NCBI GenBank assembly: GCA_944474755.1 | Contig: OX104123.1 | Coordinates: 20,836,275-20,900,274 of the forward strand | DNA length: 64,000 nt | From: Limnoperna fortunei | Taxonomy: Eukaryota > Mollusca > Bivalvia > Mytilida > Modiolidae | Direction: 5' to 3' | Shown here: in pieces, positions 61,968-64,000 of the stretch | How the letters are laid out: each line of letters opens with the position of its first letter | How positions within the stretch are numbered: position 1 is the stretch's first letter | Translations under genes and position numbers: made by a program | Notes under the pieces: model-generated | Seen by the model: the letters and a program-made list of their open reading frames with translations, nothing else | The model's database searches: none | Told to the model about the DNA's origin: nothing

Positions 61968-62192
61968 TTGTGTTATGATAACCATAGAACGTGTTGTATA
62001 ATTTGTTACTTAACAAGTTACACCAACGAACAAAGAATCGATAAAGCAGCTTGTTATTTTTCCAAGAAGATGGGACAGAAGTTTTTAGGATTTAATAGCG
62101 AGCATCGCAGATGCGAGCTATACGGTTACATGCGTGTGGGTAAAAAAAGTCACGTGATCCATATGACCAAATACATTTCAGATAATAGCTGA
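61968..62192 (+). CDS. ORF of uncertain status with a PAN/Apple-like pattern
   Basis: The 74-codon frame contains KAACYFSKKMGQKFLGF, NSEHRRCELYGY, reminiscent of PAN/Apple domains (Cys, then FxGFN, then CxLY). It could be one exon of a neighbouring divergent gene. No signal peptide or clear splice sites were identified, so this is weak. Confidence 0.2.
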   Translation: MCYDNHRTCCIICYLTSYTNEQRIDKAACYFSKKMGQKFLGFNSEHRRCELYGYMRVGKKSHVIHMTKYISDNS

Positions 62193-64000
62193 GCTATCCG
62201 AAGAAAATATTGTAGACGAACGAAAAAATATAATATGAATGGGGGCGCAGCCTAAATGCGAGCATCGCACATTGTTCATGTCATTACTTCAGAGCCCCCT
62301 AACAGTGCCTCTACATTCCCTGAATGACGTGACGTCTTATCTAATGTGTTGGTGACGTCACAAAACTTAATTTCAAATACAGCGTTTCAGATTGGAAAAA
62401 AATTGTCTGACATTTTTGTAGTAATTTAAAAAATAAACACTTTAATTTTATCGATGTCAAAATTATTTTTGTCTACTTTTATATTGTCATAGACGGGCGA
62501 GTGGTCCTCTGTTTTGTGTAAAATGTTAGTTCTCTTCATTGTATAAGTAATAAGATACTCCTTGGCCGTAATAATTGTATTATTATCTCATCCTTATATA
62601 TTCATATTCATATGTATATATATAATTATAATAGTATGTAAGTACTTTGTGTCGTCATCCCGTTCATATAAAGAGTATGTATAATAATAAACTATTTAAG
62701 ACGATGGCCTTCCAAATTTCCGAAAATACTTATGCAAGAAGGGGGGCGTCGGTGTGGTGGGATATCGCATCCTAATAAAATAGACTGTCGTAAAAATATT
62801 CATGACTGGTACCTTAATTACAAATTCAGCTCAAAAATTAAAACAGTATCTGGGATTCGAGTTGGTGCTCACTGGCTAGTCTGATGTTCTCGCTTCGACA
62901 GTCTGATGCGATATGCCATTTTGCCTCAGTCTCCCGCCTTAGGGTATCTCTGAGACCGGCCGGCAACTCAGAACTTTTGGCCATAACTTTAATACAACAA
63001 TAAGTTAGCTTGCCGGTCGGACCTAATTATTAATTTATTATTAGATGAAAACCAAATTTTAAATTTCCCCGCTTAAAAACTCTTTATAAGGAAGTGTGAC
63101 GGTATCAAGCATGACCTTATCACAAGTCTCCAAGGACGCTACAATCATGATTACGATTGGAAAACATAGTCCCAATGAATTTTACAGATTACTTAAACAT
63201 ACTTATCAGAAATATTTACAAAATAATAAAATTTAACTATTTTGCATGAAAATAGGACATTTAACCGTTTAATTATTTATTAAATAGGATAAACTTTGTG
63301 ATAAATACGAAACTATCATAAAATGTCCGACGACGAGGGAAAAATGAAATGGCAAGCTGAAAACGCGAGTTTAAGAGAAATACATAAAAATACCAATCAT
63401 TTTTAGATGAAACCTGAGGATTCAGTAGCCTGTTCCCCGACTTAGGTAAATTTGTATGGGATATCCTATAAAATTTCATAAAATAAGAACAGTTTTCATG
63501 TGAGCAAAAATTTGACAAAGTAAAAATATTTAAACACTTAACTGGAACTTTTTAAAATTCATAACTTGATAATAAGTTTATGCTAAATAACATTCATAAT
63601 ACGAGCTTAATAACCGTTGTCACTAATGTGTGGAAATGTTAATATATAGATATATTTTTAAAGGTAGGATACTATATATACTATTACACCCTCCCCACCT
63701 AAGTTCAAAATACTCCTGCTAAACACAAAATGGCAAAATACTAGCAGAGAGGATTTGAACTGATAAAATTTTACATGCAACAACAATTTAAAAAGTCGAA
63801 ATAAAATGTTAATGTTCATGTCTTCCGGAGGTTTGAATAGTTCATAGTTTCACATTGAAAGGTTAGGTTCTGTTTCTGCTGTCAGTCTTAATGGGACATG
63901 GCTTATTTTCCGTAGAATGACATCGGTAGTATGATCTGCTCCTGCAATCGCTGCTCGGAAGGACCCATCCCTGGGAGTCGCCCCGCATTTTCCCAAGGTG
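62193..64000. other. Distal upstream region
   Basis: No exon is supported. Imperfect inverted repeats (GGATATCGCATC near 62758 and GATGCGATATGCC near 62905) suggest another degenerate mobile element. The final 100 bases are GC-richer but too short to judge. Confidence 0.35.

Overview
This is AT-rich animal DNA, most probably from a bivalve mollusc. The evidence is spliced, signal-peptide-bearing EGF-repeat genes with one domain per exon, tRNA-derived SINEs whose tails end in a GGCGTTAAAC-type motif followed by CAAA or CAAT repeats (a form I associate with molluscan SINEs), degraded non-LTR retrotransposons, and very long intronic minisatellites. No prokaryotic genes, CRISPR arrays or rRNA genes are seen. 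Most long open frames are artefacts of tandem repeats.

The main content is a minus-strand pair of related EGF-repeat loci. Locus 1 (61609 down to 46310) can be read as a complete gene. It has a TATA box, a signal-peptide exon, a 19-nt microexon, sixteen single-EGF exons of 108, 111 or 114 nt, all in phase 1, and a terminal exon with a short Tyr/Lys-containing tail, a TAG stop and an adjacent AATAAA. The summed coding length is 1920 nt, i.e. 639 codons plus stop, with no stop at any junction. The architecture (signal peptide, then many short 6-Cys EGF modules of the form Cx4Cx5Cx8-9CxCx8C with an NPC motif, then a short tail) resembles mussel byssal plaque protein fp-2, but that is an inference from recollection of the family. 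Locus 2 (32817 down to 7291) has nine EGF exons and its own terminal exon with AATAAA, but no 5' exons were found. Its last four EGF exons plus terminal exon match the last four plus terminal exon of locus 1 in order, length and junction residues, so the 3' half was block-duplicated.

Layout: 1-1800, a small ORF and a LINE remnant; 2.3-6.3 kb, a dispersed repeat family with hairpins; 7.29 kb, locus 2 terminal exon; 7.4-18.2 kb, a 38-bp minisatellite; 18.5-19.8 kb, a 43-bp array made from the edge of an EGF exon; 19.8-32.8 kb, locus 2 exons with a second 38-bp array, four-fold segmental duplications, a retrotransposon fragment, SINEs and a 56-bp array; 33.3-43.2 kb, a second 56-bp array; 43.2-46.3 kb, intergenic DNA with a small inverted-repeat element; 46.3-61.6 kb, locus 1; 61.7-64 kb, upstream flank.

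The most unusual feature is that three separate minisatellites (18490-19822, 48508-48946, 49387-49716) are amplified from the 3' edge of an EGF exon together with its 5' splice site. Two of them lay dozens of decoy donor sites directly downstream of the real ones.
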